Part shown: positions 7,657 to 17,961 of the stretch, one piece after another
Layout: every line of letters begins with the position of its first letter
Position numbering within the stretch: position 1 is the stretch's first letter
From: Aerophototrophica crusticola
Lineage (GTDB): Bacteria; Pseudomonadota; Alphaproteobacteria; Azospirillales; Azospirillaceae
Length of the DNA: 38,203 nucleotides
Reading direction: 5' to 3'
Assembly: GCA_001939945.1 (NCBI GenBank)
Contig: MOEB01000038.1
Coordinates: forward strand, 1-38,203
Translations under genes and position numbers: made by a program
The notes under the pieces: generated by a model
Databases searched by the model: none
What the model was told of the DNA's origin: nothing
Seen by the model: only the letters and a program-made list of their open reading frames with translations

Positions 7657-9171
7657 TCAGGCGGACGGCACCGCCACCCGCCGCACCCGGCGGGCCAGCA
7701 GGCCCAGGACCAGGGACTCCGGACCTTCCGGCCGCCCGGACAGCAGCCAGGCCAGCAGGGCGGCCGCCGCATAAGTCATCGCGCCCAGGCATACCTCCGC
7801 CGCCAGCCCCGGCAGGGGATGGGCTAAACTTGCGGCCGGGTCCAGGCCCACCAGCATGGCGGTCATGGCGGCGCTGGCCAGCAGCGGCCGTGCCAGCGAT
7901 CCCAGCAGCGTCGGGAAACCCAGGCCCAGGCAGCGCCGCACGCCCCACAGCCCCATGGGCACGAACAGCACGGCCACCCCGGCCCGGGCGGCGGCCATGC
8001 CCTCGATCCCGCCCCAATGGAAGCCGGCCAGCAGGGCCGGCACCAGGGCCAGCAACTGTGCCCAAGCCAGGACGGCGGCGCGGCGGGCTTGGCCCACGGC
8101 GTTCAGCACGGTGGTCACGCTGCCCGCCAGCAACTGCATGCCGCTGGCCAGCGCCAGCCAGGCCAGCAACGGCGCCGCACCCGACCAGCCATCCCCTAGC
8201 AGCACCGGCACCGCATGGTCCGCTACCAGCGCCAGGCCCACGGCGATGGACAGGCAAAGGTGCCCCAGGGCGGCCAGCACCGTGCGGTACTTGGCGGCCA
8301 GCTCCGCCCGGTCATGCTGCAGCCGGGCATAGACCGGCATCAGCGCCCGGGCCACGGGCATCACGATCTCCACCAGGAAGGCGGCCGCGATCTCCGAAGC
8401 CACGCTGTACAGGCCCAGGCCCGGCGTGCCCCCGCCCGCCCCGGCCACGGCCCGGTCCGTCTTCTCCGCGGCGAAGCGGGCAAGCTGGGTGCCCAGGGTC
8501 CACAGGGAAAATGCGGTCAGGGCGCGCCAAGCCGCCAGCGACAGGCGCGGGCGGTAGTCGGACAGGATGAAGCTCCACACCGTCCGGGACAGGGTGGCTG
8601 CCAGGATACCGGCCACCAGCGCCCAATGGCTGCGGAAGACGACGGCCGCGCCCACGCCGACGAAGACGGAGGCCAGCTTGGTCGCCACGCCGAACCGGAA
8701 GTCCCGGCCGAACTCGAACCGGCGCTGGAAGTCCACGGTGCCGATGTTCTCCAGCCCGGCGATCACCGGCTTCAGCGCCAGGACCTGGATGACCGGCACC
8801 ACCCGCGGGTCGCCAACGAAAGCCGCCGCCGGCCAGGACAGCGCGAAAAGCACCCCGCCCACGACCAGGCCCACCAGGATGCCCAGGGTCCAGGCCGTGT
8901 CATACTCCGCCCGGCCCGGGTCCGGCAGCCGCAGCAGCGCCAGGCGCTGGCCCGTCTCTGCCAGCGCCTCCACAAGGCCTGCCAGGACCATGGCCACCGC
9001 GACGATGCCGAAGGCCTCGGGCGCCAGCAACCGGGCCAGGACCAGGGTGCTCAGCAGCCCCATCCCCCGCACGCACCAGCGCATGCCCACCAGCCAGGCG
9101 GACCCCAGGGCCATGACCCGGTAGGCGGAGCGCCCGCCGAACGGGTCCGGTTTCGAGTCGGTGCTGCTCAT
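7657..9171 (-). CDS. Polysaccharide flippase (Wzx-like, MOP superfamily)
   Basis: The product is 504 residues with about 12-14 hydrophobic helices and the family look of lipopolysaccharide/EPS exporters: ARLLAPEAFGIVAVAMVLAGLVEALAETG near the N-terminus, and GLGLYSVASEIAAAFLVEIVMPVARALMPVYARL mid-protein. Such proteins flip undecaprenyl-pyrophosphate-linked oligosaccharides across the inner membrane. The ATG at 9171 is chosen because it overlaps the TGA of the upstream pyruvyl transferase gene (four shared bases, 9168-9171), a typical coupled junction. An in-frame ATG 30 bases further upstream is less likely. It would hand glycan units to the Wzy/O-ligase-like protein at 5433-6737. Confidence 0.9.
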   Translation of the reverse strand: MSSTDSKPDPFGGRSAYRVMALGSAWLVGMRWCVRGMGLLSTLVLARLLAPEAFGIVAVAMVLAGLVEALAETGQRLALLRLPDPGRAEYDTAWTLGILVGLVVGGVLFALSWPAAAFVGDPRVVPVIQVLALKPVIAGLENIGTVDFQRRFEFGRDFRFGVATKLASVFVGVGAAVVFRSHWALVAGILAATLSRTVWSFILSDYRPRLSLAAWRALTAFSLWTLGTQLARFAAEKTDRAVAGAGGGTPGLGLYSVASEIAAAFLVEIVMPVARALMPVYARLQHDRAELAAKYRTVLAALGHLCLSIAVGLALVADHAVPVLLGDGWSGAAPLLAWLALASGMQLLAGSVTTVLNAVGQARRAAVLAWAQLLALVPALLAGFHWGGIEGMAAARAGVAVLFVPMGLWGVRRCLGLGFPTLLGSLARPLLASAAMTAMLVGLDPAASLAHPLPGLAAEVCLGAMTYAAAALLAWLLSGRPEGPESLVLGLLARRVRRVAVPSA

Positions 9172-10460
9172 GCCGCAGCCCGCGCCAGCAGCCCGTCCCA
9201 CCAGGCGCGGTGGGCCTGCTCCAGCATGGCCTTGCGGGTGGCGATGCGGGCCGACAGGTCCTGCCGGTCCGCAAGCATGCCCAGGGCACGCCCGGCCAGG
9301 AAGGCTGGGTCCAGGGCGAAGACGTCGGTCAGGCAGTCCTCCAGCCCCATCAGGCCATAAAGGCCGCGGGTCTTGGCGTCATAGGCCACGCCCAGGGCGG
9401 GCGTCCCGGCGGCCAGGCTCAGGATGCAGGAATGCATCATCTCCCCGATATGCAGGTCCAGGCCGGCATAGGCGTCCAGCAGGGCCTGGGGCCCGCCCTC
9501 CACCAGTTCCACCGGCAACCCCTCCGCCTTCATCATCCGGGCCAGCACCGGTTCCGCGTCGGAATGTCGGAAATACTGGAAGCAGCAGCCCGTCTCCCGG
9601 TGCATCCTGTCCAGCGCGTCCAGGTAGAGGGGGAAGGTGCGGGCCAGGTTCTCGTCGGCCTGGCGGCCGTGGAAGGCCAGGTTGATGCCGATGCGCGGCG
9701 GCCCGCTGCCGGGGCGGGACCGGGGGCTGCGCGGCTTCAGGAACAGGGCCGCGTCACCCACCAGCGGCACTGTCCTGCCGGAACAGCCGGCCAACACCTG
9801 CTGGCTGAAGGCATCGCGCACCGACAGCGCCACCGCCTGCCGACCGAGGCGCCGCAACCGCCGCTCCGCGTCGGCGCTGACAGGCAGGGTGTCGGCATGG
9901 CCCTTGTCCCGGAAGGTCGCGTTGATGCCGATGGCGCCCAGGGCCAGGGGGACGCGCAGGCCTGAGAGCGCTTCCAGGTCGGCCACGCAGCGGGGGATCA
10001 GGTCACCCTTGGCGTCGATGGACAGGTACCCACCCCCTGCCACCACCAGCAGCGAGGCATCCCGGTTCACCCGCTCCAGCTCCTTGGTGTCCAGCCCGTT
10101 CCAGGCCAGCTCCCGCACCTGCGGCAGGCGGGGGCCCAGGGCGCGGGCGATCTGGCCGGCCACCGCGTCGCGCACGGCGATGTCCCCCTGGTTGGTGCCC
10201 TGCCGCTCCTCATAGCGCCAGGTCTCCAACCGGAAACGGCGGGCCAGCTTCCAGGCCAGCCGGTCGGCCATGCGGCGGGCCGACAGCTTGGCCCGCTCCA
10301 AGGCCCCGCGCCGGATGGGCTGCCCCTCCACGGCGGTGGGGATCAGGGTATACAAGACGATCTCACCGGGCATCACCGCCGCCGCGCGAAAGGGGTGGGG
10401 AGCGGCGATGCTAGTCCGGGGCAGCCCGCCGGCCGCCTGGAATTCGGAATAGGTAGGCAT
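9168..10460 (-). CDS. Polysaccharide pyruvyl transferase family protein
   Basis: The 430-residue product looks like a polysaccharide pyruvyl transferase (CsaB/WcaK/ExoV superfamily, GT-B-like). These enzymes add a ketal-linked pyruvate from phosphoenolpyruvate to a sugar and so add negative charge. Supporting segments are RQGTNQGDIAVRDAV (about 84-98), VVAGGGYLSIDAKGD, LSVRDAFSQQVL, GINLAFHGRQADEN and GEMMHSCILSLAAGTPALGVAYDAKTRGL. The first ATG (10460) lies 30 bp past the amidotransferase stop and has no clear ribosome binding site; the ATG at 10373 (MPGEIVLYTLIP) is an alternative. Its stop overlaps the flippase start, giving an order amidotransferase, pyruvyl transferase, flippase. The acceptor sugar is unknown. 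Confidence 0.85.
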   Translation of the reverse strand: MPTYSEFQAAGGLPRTSIAAPHPFRAAAVMPGEIVLYTLIPTAVEGQPIRRGALERAKLSARRMADRLAWKLARRFRLETWRYEERQGTNQGDIAVRDAVAGQIARALGPRLPQVRELAWNGLDTKELERVNRDASLLVVAGGGYLSIDAKGDLIPRCVADLEALSGLRVPLALGAIGINATFRDKGHADTLPVSADAERRLRRLGRQAVALSVRDAFSQQVLAGCSGRTVPLVGDAALFLKPRSPRSRPGSGPPRIGINLAFHGRQADENLARTFPLYLDALDRMHRETGCCFQYFRHSDAEPVLARMMKAEGLPVELVEGGPQALLDAYAGLDLHIGEMMHSCILSLAAGTPALGVAYDAKTRGLYGLMGLEDCLTDVFALDPAFLAGRALGMLADRQDLSARIATRKAMLEQAHRAWWDGLLARAAA

Positions 10461-10490
10461 GGCTGTGGGGGTTAGCCGTACCGGGAAAGG

Positions 10491-12488
10491 CTACCCCCTG
10501 GAGCCCGGCGCCGTGGCGAAGGGGCCCGGCCCGTCATGTGCGGATCCCGCGGTCCTCTCAAGCCGCATCCAGCGCGCGTGCCAGGCCTGCACCGACAGGG
10601 CGGCCCAGAGCCGCTGGGTGTGGTCCTGCCGCCGTGACAGGTGCTCCACCCAGGCGCGGCGCATGATGCCGGGGTCCAGCAGGCCGGCGTCCCGCAGCGC
10701 GCCCTCGGCCAGCAGCGACTCCGCCCAGTCCCGCAGGGGGCCGCGCAGCCAGTCGCCCACGGGCGGGCTGAAGCCCTGCTTCGCGCCCTGGGCCAAGCCC
10801 CCCTCCGGCAGGAAGGGGTCGGCGGCCCGGCGCAGCAGGCGTTTCGGCTGGAAGGGATCGACCAGGCCTGCGGGCAGGCGCCAGCAGAACTCCACCAGTT
10901 CCCGGTCCAGCAGGGGGATGCGGACCTCCAGGCTGTGGGCCATGCTGGCCCGGTCCACCTTTGCCAGGATGTCGTCCGGCAGGTAGCCGCCGATGTCGGC
11001 AAGCCGCATGCGGTCGGCATAGGGCAGGCCATCGGCGGCACCGGGCGCCCGCGGGGCACCCTCCGGGATCGACCGGCGCCAAGGGCCGGCGAGGGCCAGG
11101 GACGGGTCGGGCCAGACCTGCTGGATTCGGGCGTAGCGGGCGTCCCGGTCGTCCAGCGCCAACAACTCCGCCGCCACCCGGGCCGTGTCGGCCACGCTGC
11201 GCCGCCAGAGCTTCCGGGGCAGCAGGGGTGTCAGGGCTGACCATAGGGGGGCGGGCACGGCGCCCAGAGCCCCGGCGGCCCCCTTGCGGGCCAGCCTTGG
11301 CAGGCGCGCGGCGAGGCGCTCCAGCTTCAGGGCCATGGCATAGCGGGGATAGCCGCCGAACAGCTCGTCCCCGCCGTCGCCGGACAGGGCTACAGTCACG
11401 GCCCCCCTTGCCAGCCGGCTGACCGCGTAGGTGGGCAGGGCGGAGGGGTCGGCCAGGGGCTCGTCATAGGCGTCCGCCAGGGCCGGCATCAGGCCCGCCG
11501 CCTCCGCGGCGGACAGGCGCAGCTCCGTATGGTCGGTGCCCAGGCGGCGGGCGAAGGCGCGGGCGGCGTCCCGCTCGTCCGCCATGCCCTCGAAGCCGAT
11601 GGTGAAGGTGCGGACCGGGCGGGTCGAGTGGCGCTGCATGGCGGCGGCCACGGCGCTGCTGTCCATGCCGCCGGACAGGAAGGCGCCCACAGGCACGTCG
11701 GCCTGCATCTGCCGCCGGATGGCCCGGCCCAGGATGGCGGACAGGGCCTCCGCCGCCTCCCCCTCATCCATCGCCAGACGCGGGCCGGTGGCCACCTGCT
11801 CCAGCGACCAGAAGGCGGACAGCTTGGCGAGCCCGGGCCGGCCGGGGCGGAAGGTGGCCATGGTGCCGGGGGGCAGGGACTGGACCCCGGCGAAGATGCT
11901 GCGTGGCCCCCGCACATATCCCACCGCCAGCACCGAGCGCAGGGCGGCGGGGTCCACCGCCGGGCGGAAGGACGGGTGGGCGCGCAGGGCCTTCAGCTCA
12001 GACCCGAACAGCAGGGTCTGCCCCGCCCAGCCCCAATGGAGCGGCTTGATCCCCAGCGGGTCGCGGGCCAGGGTCAGCTCCCGCCGCTCCCGGTCCCAGA
12101 GGGCGACGGCGAACATGCCGTTCACCCGGGTCAGGGTGGCCTCCACCCCCCAGCGGGCCACGGCCTCCAGCAGCACTTCCGTGTCGGAGGGGCCGCGGAA
12201 CCGGGCGCCCAGCGCCTTCAGCTCCGCCCGGATCTCCGGGTGGTCATAGATCTCCCCCACGAAGGAGAGGATCCAGCGCCCGTCGGCGGAGACCATGGGC
12301 TGGCGGCCGGTGGGGGAGAGGTCGACGATGGCGAGGCGCCGGTGGCCCAGGGCGATGCCGGCGCCCCCGTCGGTCCAGGCGCCTTCCCCGTCAGGGCCGC
12401 GGGGGGCCAAGGGCGCGAGCATGGCGGCCAGCCAGGCCGGGTCGGGCGGCCTGCCGTCGGCGTTCAGGAACCCGGCCAACCCGCACAT
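10491..12488 (-). CDS. Asparagine synthase-like amidotransferase (AsnB family, EPS-associated)
   Basis: The 665-residue product starts MCGLAGF, so Met removal would expose the catalytic N-terminal cysteine of a class II glutaminase. Arg50, PRGPDGEG (29-36), SDTEV (101-105) and the second domain's PP-loop LSGGMDSS (271-278) are present; SGDGGDELFGGYPRY also fits AsnB. Where the family has NGEIYNH this protein has VGEIYDH (77-83): the oxyanion-hole Asn is Val77. The family makes asparagine from aspartate, glutamine and ATP. EPS-linked relatives (including exosortase-A-associated ones) are thought to amidate glycan or precursor carboxylates. A TAAGG precedes the ATG by about five bases. Glutamine use may be impaired; the synthetase half looks intact. 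Confidence 0.9.
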   Translation of the reverse strand: MCGLAGFLNADGRPPDPAWLAAMLAPLAPRGPDGEGAWTDGGAGIALGHRRLAIVDLSPTGRQPMVSADGRWILSFVGEIYDHPEIRAELKALGARFRGPSDTEVLLEAVARWGVEATLTRVNGMFAVALWDRERRELTLARDPLGIKPLHWGWAGQTLLFGSELKALRAHPSFRPAVDPAALRSVLAVGYVRGPRSIFAGVQSLPPGTMATFRPGRPGLAKLSAFWSLEQVATGPRLAMDEGEAAEALSAILGRAIRRQMQADVPVGAFLSGGMDSSAVAAAMQRHSTRPVRTFTIGFEGMADERDAARAFARRLGTDHTELRLSAAEAAGLMPALADAYDEPLADPSALPTYAVSRLARGAVTVALSGDGGDELFGGYPRYAMALKLERLAARLPRLARKGAAGALGAVPAPLWSALTPLLPRKLWRRSVADTARVAAELLALDDRDARYARIQQVWPDPSLALAGPWRRSIPEGAPRAPGAADGLPYADRMRLADIGGYLPDDILAKVDRASMAHSLEVRIPLLDRELVEFCWRLPAGLVDPFQPKRLLRRAADPFLPEGGLAQGAKQGFSPPVGDWLRGPLRDWAESLLAEGALRDAGLLDPGIMRRAWVEHLSRRQDHTQRLWAALSVQAWHARWMRLERTAGSAHDGPGPFATAPGSRG

Positions 12489-12721
12489 GACGCCTTACCC
12501 GCTCCGAAGGACAGCAGCAGGACGGATAGACCAAGCACCCACAGGCCGGGGAGGGGCAAAGGGGGTATCGGCAGGGTCAGCCGTCGTCCCCCACCCCGTC
12601 GCCGCCGGGGAGGGCAAGTCGCGGGCCGCCGGCCCGGCGTTGACGGCGCCGGCCGGGCGGGACCAGGATGGGGGGCGCGGACCCCGGGCCAACCGGGGCG
12701 GCGGCAGCGGGGAGGTGTGGC
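12489..12721. promoter_or_regulatory. Divergent intergenic region between amidotransferase and hydroxylase genes
   Basis: A 233-bp gap separates divergently transcribed genes at 12488 (minus) and 12722 (plus), so promoters for both should lie here. It is very GC-rich and I could not pick convincing -35/-10 or sigma-54 elements. The clear signal is the ribosome binding site GGAGG at 12711-12715 for the plus-strand gene. Confidence 0.4.
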
Positions 12722-13987
12722 GTGGACCAGTACGCCCAGATCATCGGCTTCATGGGACCCCTGTTCCTGGCCGCCATCGCGGTGGAGTTCGCCCTGGACC
12801 GCCGGCGGAAACGCGGCACCTACCGGCTGAACGACGCGGTGAACAGCCTGTCCCTGGGCATCCTGTCCACCTATGTGCGCATCGGGCTGCGGTTGCTGAT
12901 GCTGGTGCCCTATGCCTGGGTGGCCGACCATGTCGCCCCCTGGAAACTACCAGCGGACCATTGGGCGGTCTGGGTCCTGGCCTTCGTCCTGTACGACTTC
13001 TGCTATTACTGGCTCCACCGGCTGAGCCATGAGTGGAATTTCCTCTGGGCCGTGCATGTGGTGCACCACCAGTCGGAGGAGTTCAACCTGACCACCGCCC
13101 TGCGCCAGGCCGCCCTGGTGCCGCTGGTGGCCTGGCCCTTCTACATGCCCCTTGCCCTGCTGGGCGTACCCTGGGAGGTCACGGGGGTGGTGAGCATCCT
13201 GCAGCTGCTCTACCAGTTCTGGCCGCACACCCGGCACGTGGACCGGCTGGGGCCGCTGGACCGCTGGGTGCAGACCCCCAGCAACCACCGGGTCCACCAC
13301 GCCCAGAATGACGTCTACCTGGACCGCAACTATGGCGGCATCCTGATGCTGTGGGACCGGATGTTCGGCACCTTCCAGGACGAGCTGAGGGAGGAGCCGC
13401 CGGTCTATGGCGTGCGCGGCCAGCTGAAGAGCTGGAACCCCGTCTGGGCGAACTGGCATGTCTGGCAGGACATGGCCGCGACGGCGTGGAAGACGCGGTC
13501 CTGGGGCGACAAGCTGCGGGTCTGGGTGGCGCGGCCGGGCTGGCGGCCAGCGGACGTGCCCAAGGCCCCTTACACGCTGGACCAGTTCCGCCTGTACGAC
13601 CCGCCCCTGTCCCCGGGGCTGAAGGCCTATGTGCTGGCCCAGTTCGGCGCGGCCTACCTGCTGACCGCGCACTATTTGAAGGTAATCCACGACCTGTCCG
13701 CTTGGGATGCCACCCTCTATGCCGCCACCCTGACCGCCCTGCTGCTGACCCTGGGTGGGTTGATGGAGGGCAGGAGGGTATTCCTGGGGCTGGAGGCCGG
13801 ACGGGCCGCGGCGACGGGCCTGGCCGCCCTGCTGGCCGGAAGCTGGTTCGGGGTGGAGGGCGACTGGGTGCCCTTGGCCGGCGGTGCCTACGCCGCCCTG
13901 TCCCTGGCCGGGCTTTGGGCCGCCGCGGGCGGGGCCGGCCGGGCCGCGGTGGGTGACAAAGGAGACCTTAAGGTGACGCTAAGGTGA
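12722..13987 (+). CDS. Sterol desaturase/fatty acid hydroxylase family membrane protein
   Basis: The 421-residue product is a membrane di-iron oxygenase of the fatty acid hydroxylase/sterol desaturase superfamily. The histidine clusters are all present: HRLSH (99-103), HVVHH (112-116), HTRH (169-172) and NHRVHH (188-193), between hydrophobic helices. A C-terminal extension (about 270-415) has further helices, as in alkylglycerol monooxygenase-like members. The start is a GTG at 12722 with GGAGG six bases upstream; an ATG at 12668 in frame lacks this and adds a low-complexity leader. The family uses O2 and a reductase to hydroxylate or desaturate lipids; the substrate is unknown. It stands alone. 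Its last codons run into TAAGGTGAC direct repeats, so the native C-terminus may have been extended or altered. Confidence 0.9.
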   Translation: MDQYAQIIGFMGPLFLAAIAVEFALDRRRKRGTYRLNDAVNSLSLGILSTYVRIGLRLLMLVPYAWVADHVAPWKLPADHWAVWVLAFVLYDFCYYWLHRLSHEWNFLWAVHVVHHQSEEFNLTTALRQAALVPLVAWPFYMPLALLGVPWEVTGVVSILQLLYQFWPHTRHVDRLGPLDRWVQTPSNHRVHHAQNDVYLDRNYGGILMLWDRMFGTFQDELREEPPVYGVRGQLKSWNPVWANWHVWQDMAATAWKTRSWGDKLRVWVARPGWRPADVPKAPYTLDQFRLYDPPLSPGLKAYVLAQFGAAYLLTAHYLKVIHDLSAWDATLYAATLTALLLTLGGLMEGRRVFLGLEAGRAAATGLAALLAGSWFGVEGDWVPLAGGAYAALSLAGLWAAAGGAGRAAVGDKGDLKVTLR

Positions 13988-14046
13988 CGCGTGTCACATT
14001 CCAAGGGGCTGAATTTGCTGGGAAAACCGGCTTAAGGTGACAAAGG
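13952..14046. repeat. Cluster of GGTGAC direct repeats
   Basis: Four GGTGAC units occur within 95 bp: GGTGACAAAGG at 13952-13962, TTAAGGTGACGC at 13968-13979, CTAAGGTGACGC immediately after it (13979-13990), and TTAAGGTGACAAAGG at 14032-14046. Unit three also forms GTGAC-GCGT-GTCAC at 13984-13997. The first units lie in the last codons of the hydroxylase gene and the last is past its stop. They may be a binding site or the product of small local duplications. Confidence 0.6.
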
Positions 14047-14256
14047 CGCCCGGTTCGCGGTTTGTGTCTCGTTAAGGGGTGCCCTTTCCTGCGCCAGGGA
14101 TCGGGCGTGGAGGTTGCTGGGTCCTCTGCGTTCCAAAGACCCGCGCTGCCCTTGGGGAGGGCATCCGTGGAAGGCACCGTGTCGGTGCAGGGGATGCAAG
14201 GCTCGTCGTTCCTCACGATGCCCGTTGGGGCTCTCAACGGTTCACGTTGACCTACC

Positions 14257-14404
14257 GTCATCCCGGCGAAAGCCGGGACGCAGGAATCCCAAGCGTTTCG
14301 CCCGTGACCCTGGGCCCCGGCTTGCGCCGGGGTGACGGGTTTTCGTGAGGATTGGAATGAAATGATCCCTTAAGTTAGCGCCGATGGGCTTTCGCCGGGA
14401 TGAC
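14257..14404. repeat. Palindromic intergenic repeats (GTCATCCCGGCGAAAGCC type)
   Basis: GTCATCCCGGCGAAAGCC at 14257-14274 is part of a self-complementary element (to 14279) and recurs as an exact inverse at 14387-14404. Between them lies a related hairpin, CCCCGGCTTGCGCCGGGG followed by TGAC, at 14315-14336. This is a BIME-like group of three repeat units. Such GTCAYCCCGG palindromes are common between genes in many alphaproteobacteria. They may help end transcription or be passive mobile repeats. Confidence 0.85.
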
Positions 14405-14646
14405 GGGCTTTCTCTTTTGATCAATGGCTTGGCAATTCTCCGCGGTCAGTTTCAACAGCGGCAAGATGACTGCCCAAAGGCCGGGGCCTGACCGCCAAAA
14501 GCGACAGGCCTGCCAAGTTTTACGATGGGGAAGAACCGCGTCGTAGGACGTGGGGAGAGTGTGCCACGGGATAGGAAAGCTGTCATCAGAAACGTGGCCG
14601 GCGTACCCATGGCGGGGTGCTGCTTGCCGGTGGGGAGGCACCGTAG

Positions 14647-17103
<2,457 letters not shown>

Positions 17104-17109
17104 GGGTTG

Positions 17110-17147
17110 GGGGCGGCCTCCGGGTGGGGGCCGCCCCTTATTTTCTT
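17110..17147 (+). terminator. Rho-independent terminator of katG
   Basis: A 9-bp perfect stem, GGGGCGGCC (17110-17118) with GGCCGCCCC (17129-17137), has a 10-nt loop and is followed by TTATTTTCTT. It begins 7 bases after the katG stop codon. Confidence 0.85.
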
Positions 17148-17150
17148 GGT

Positions 17151-17347
17151 TGCAAATCTCTGATGTCACCCCGGGCTTGACCCGGGGCCCTCGGGATCGG
17201 CCGATGCAGGGCGCCGAAAGCCCTGTTTTTCTTTTCCCTGCACCAGATTTCGAATTCGAAAGCCACGTTTCGTGCAAGTCCTGGGACCCGCTGCCGCCCC
17301 TTGGCATATCCGCTTTCCCAAGGGCCCCGGGTCAAGCCCGGGGTGAC
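17151..17347. repeat. Long repeat, copy A (~197 bp), ends inverted to each other
   Basis: This copy starts TGCAAATCTCTGATGTCACC and ends GGGCCCCGGGTCAAGCCCGG plus GGTGAC. Its left palindrome (CCCCGGGCTTGACCCGGGG near 17169-17187) is the inverse of its right end (17325-17343), so the unit has terminal inverted repeats. It is directly repeated at 17742-17937 on the other side of the GIY-YIG gene, with scattered mismatches. The GIY-YIG stop codon begins 3 bases past its right end. It looks like a BIME- or MITE-type element. Confidence 0.85.
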
Positions 17348-17349
17348 AA

Positions 17350-17658
17350 TCAGTGAGTGGCAGGGGGCAGGGCGAGGTAGGTGGGGCCCAGGTCGGTCCA
17401 GTCGGGATTGTCGCGTTCGATCAGGGCCACCTTCCAGTCGCGACGCCACTTCTTGAGCTGCTTCTCACGGTGGATGGCGGTGGCAGGATCCTCGTACATC
17501 TCCACATAGACCAGCCTCAAGGCGCCGTAAGCACGGGTGAAGCTGGGGAGGTCGCCCTCCCGGTGTTCCGTCAGGCGGCGGCGCATGTCGTTGGTCACGC
17601 CGACATAGAGGGTGCTGCCCTTGCGCGCGGCGAGGATGTAGACGAAAAGGGTCTTCAT
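17350..17658 (-). CDS. GIY-YIG nuclease family protein
   Basis: The 102-residue product is a single GIY-YIG domain of the small UPF0213/YhbQ-like type. It shows FVYILAARKGSTLYVGVTNDMRRRLTEH: the 'GIY' strand is VYIL (6-9) and 'YIG' is YVG (18-20). The catalytic Arg is in NDMRRRLTEH, and the Glu is in EKQLKKWRR (66-73). This fold cuts or nicks DNA using a divalent metal. There is no added DNA-binding domain; the basic tail may help. The gene sits exactly between two ~197-bp direct repeats, its stop 3 bp from copy A and its start 83 bp from copy B. The start follows family length; no strong Shine-Dalgarno is visible. The setting suggests that gene and repeats form or once formed a unit. Confidence 0.88.
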   Translation of the reverse strand: MKTLFVYILAARKGSTLYVGVTNDMRRRLTEHREGDLPSFTRAYGALRLVYVEMYEDPATAIHREKQLKKWRRDWKVALIERDNPDWTDLGPTYLALPPATH

Positions 17659-17741
17659 GCACGCCAGGGTGGAGCGGATGGCATGCACTTGCAAGAGGGG
17701 ACTAGGGCCTGACCGTTTCCACATCCGGTGGCCGCCCTTTT

Positions 17742-17937
17742 TGCAAATCTCTGATGTCACCCCGGGCTTGACCCGGGGCCCTCGGGATCGGTCGATGCAG
17801 GGCACCGAAAGCCTGCTTTCCTTTTTTCTGCACCGGTTTTCGAGTTCGGAAGCTGCGGTTCGTGCAAGTCCTGTGACCCGCTGCCGCCCCTTGGCACATC
17901 TGCTTTCCCAAGGGCCCCGGCTCAAGGCCGGGGTGAC
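17742..17937. repeat. Long repeat, copy B (~196 bp), direct repeat of copy A
   Basis: This copy matches 17151-17347 over its whole length. It is identical for roughly the first 50 bases and diverged in the middle (the T-rich stretch near 17818-17830). Its right end has changed to CCCCGGCTCAAGGCCGGGG, a compensated palindrome. Paired substitutions that keep both arms complementary suggest that the hairpin is maintained. It lies 24 bp from the stop of the DUF2336 gene. Confidence 0.85.
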
Positions 17938-17961
17938 TCCATTATCTGCATGACGGGGGCC

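Noticed and set aside
11529-12830. Long plus-strand frame opposite the amidotransferase
   Set aside because: It mirrors the AsnB-like gene, has no domain and no ribosome binding site, and the minus-strand reading has full class II glutaminase and P-loop motifs.
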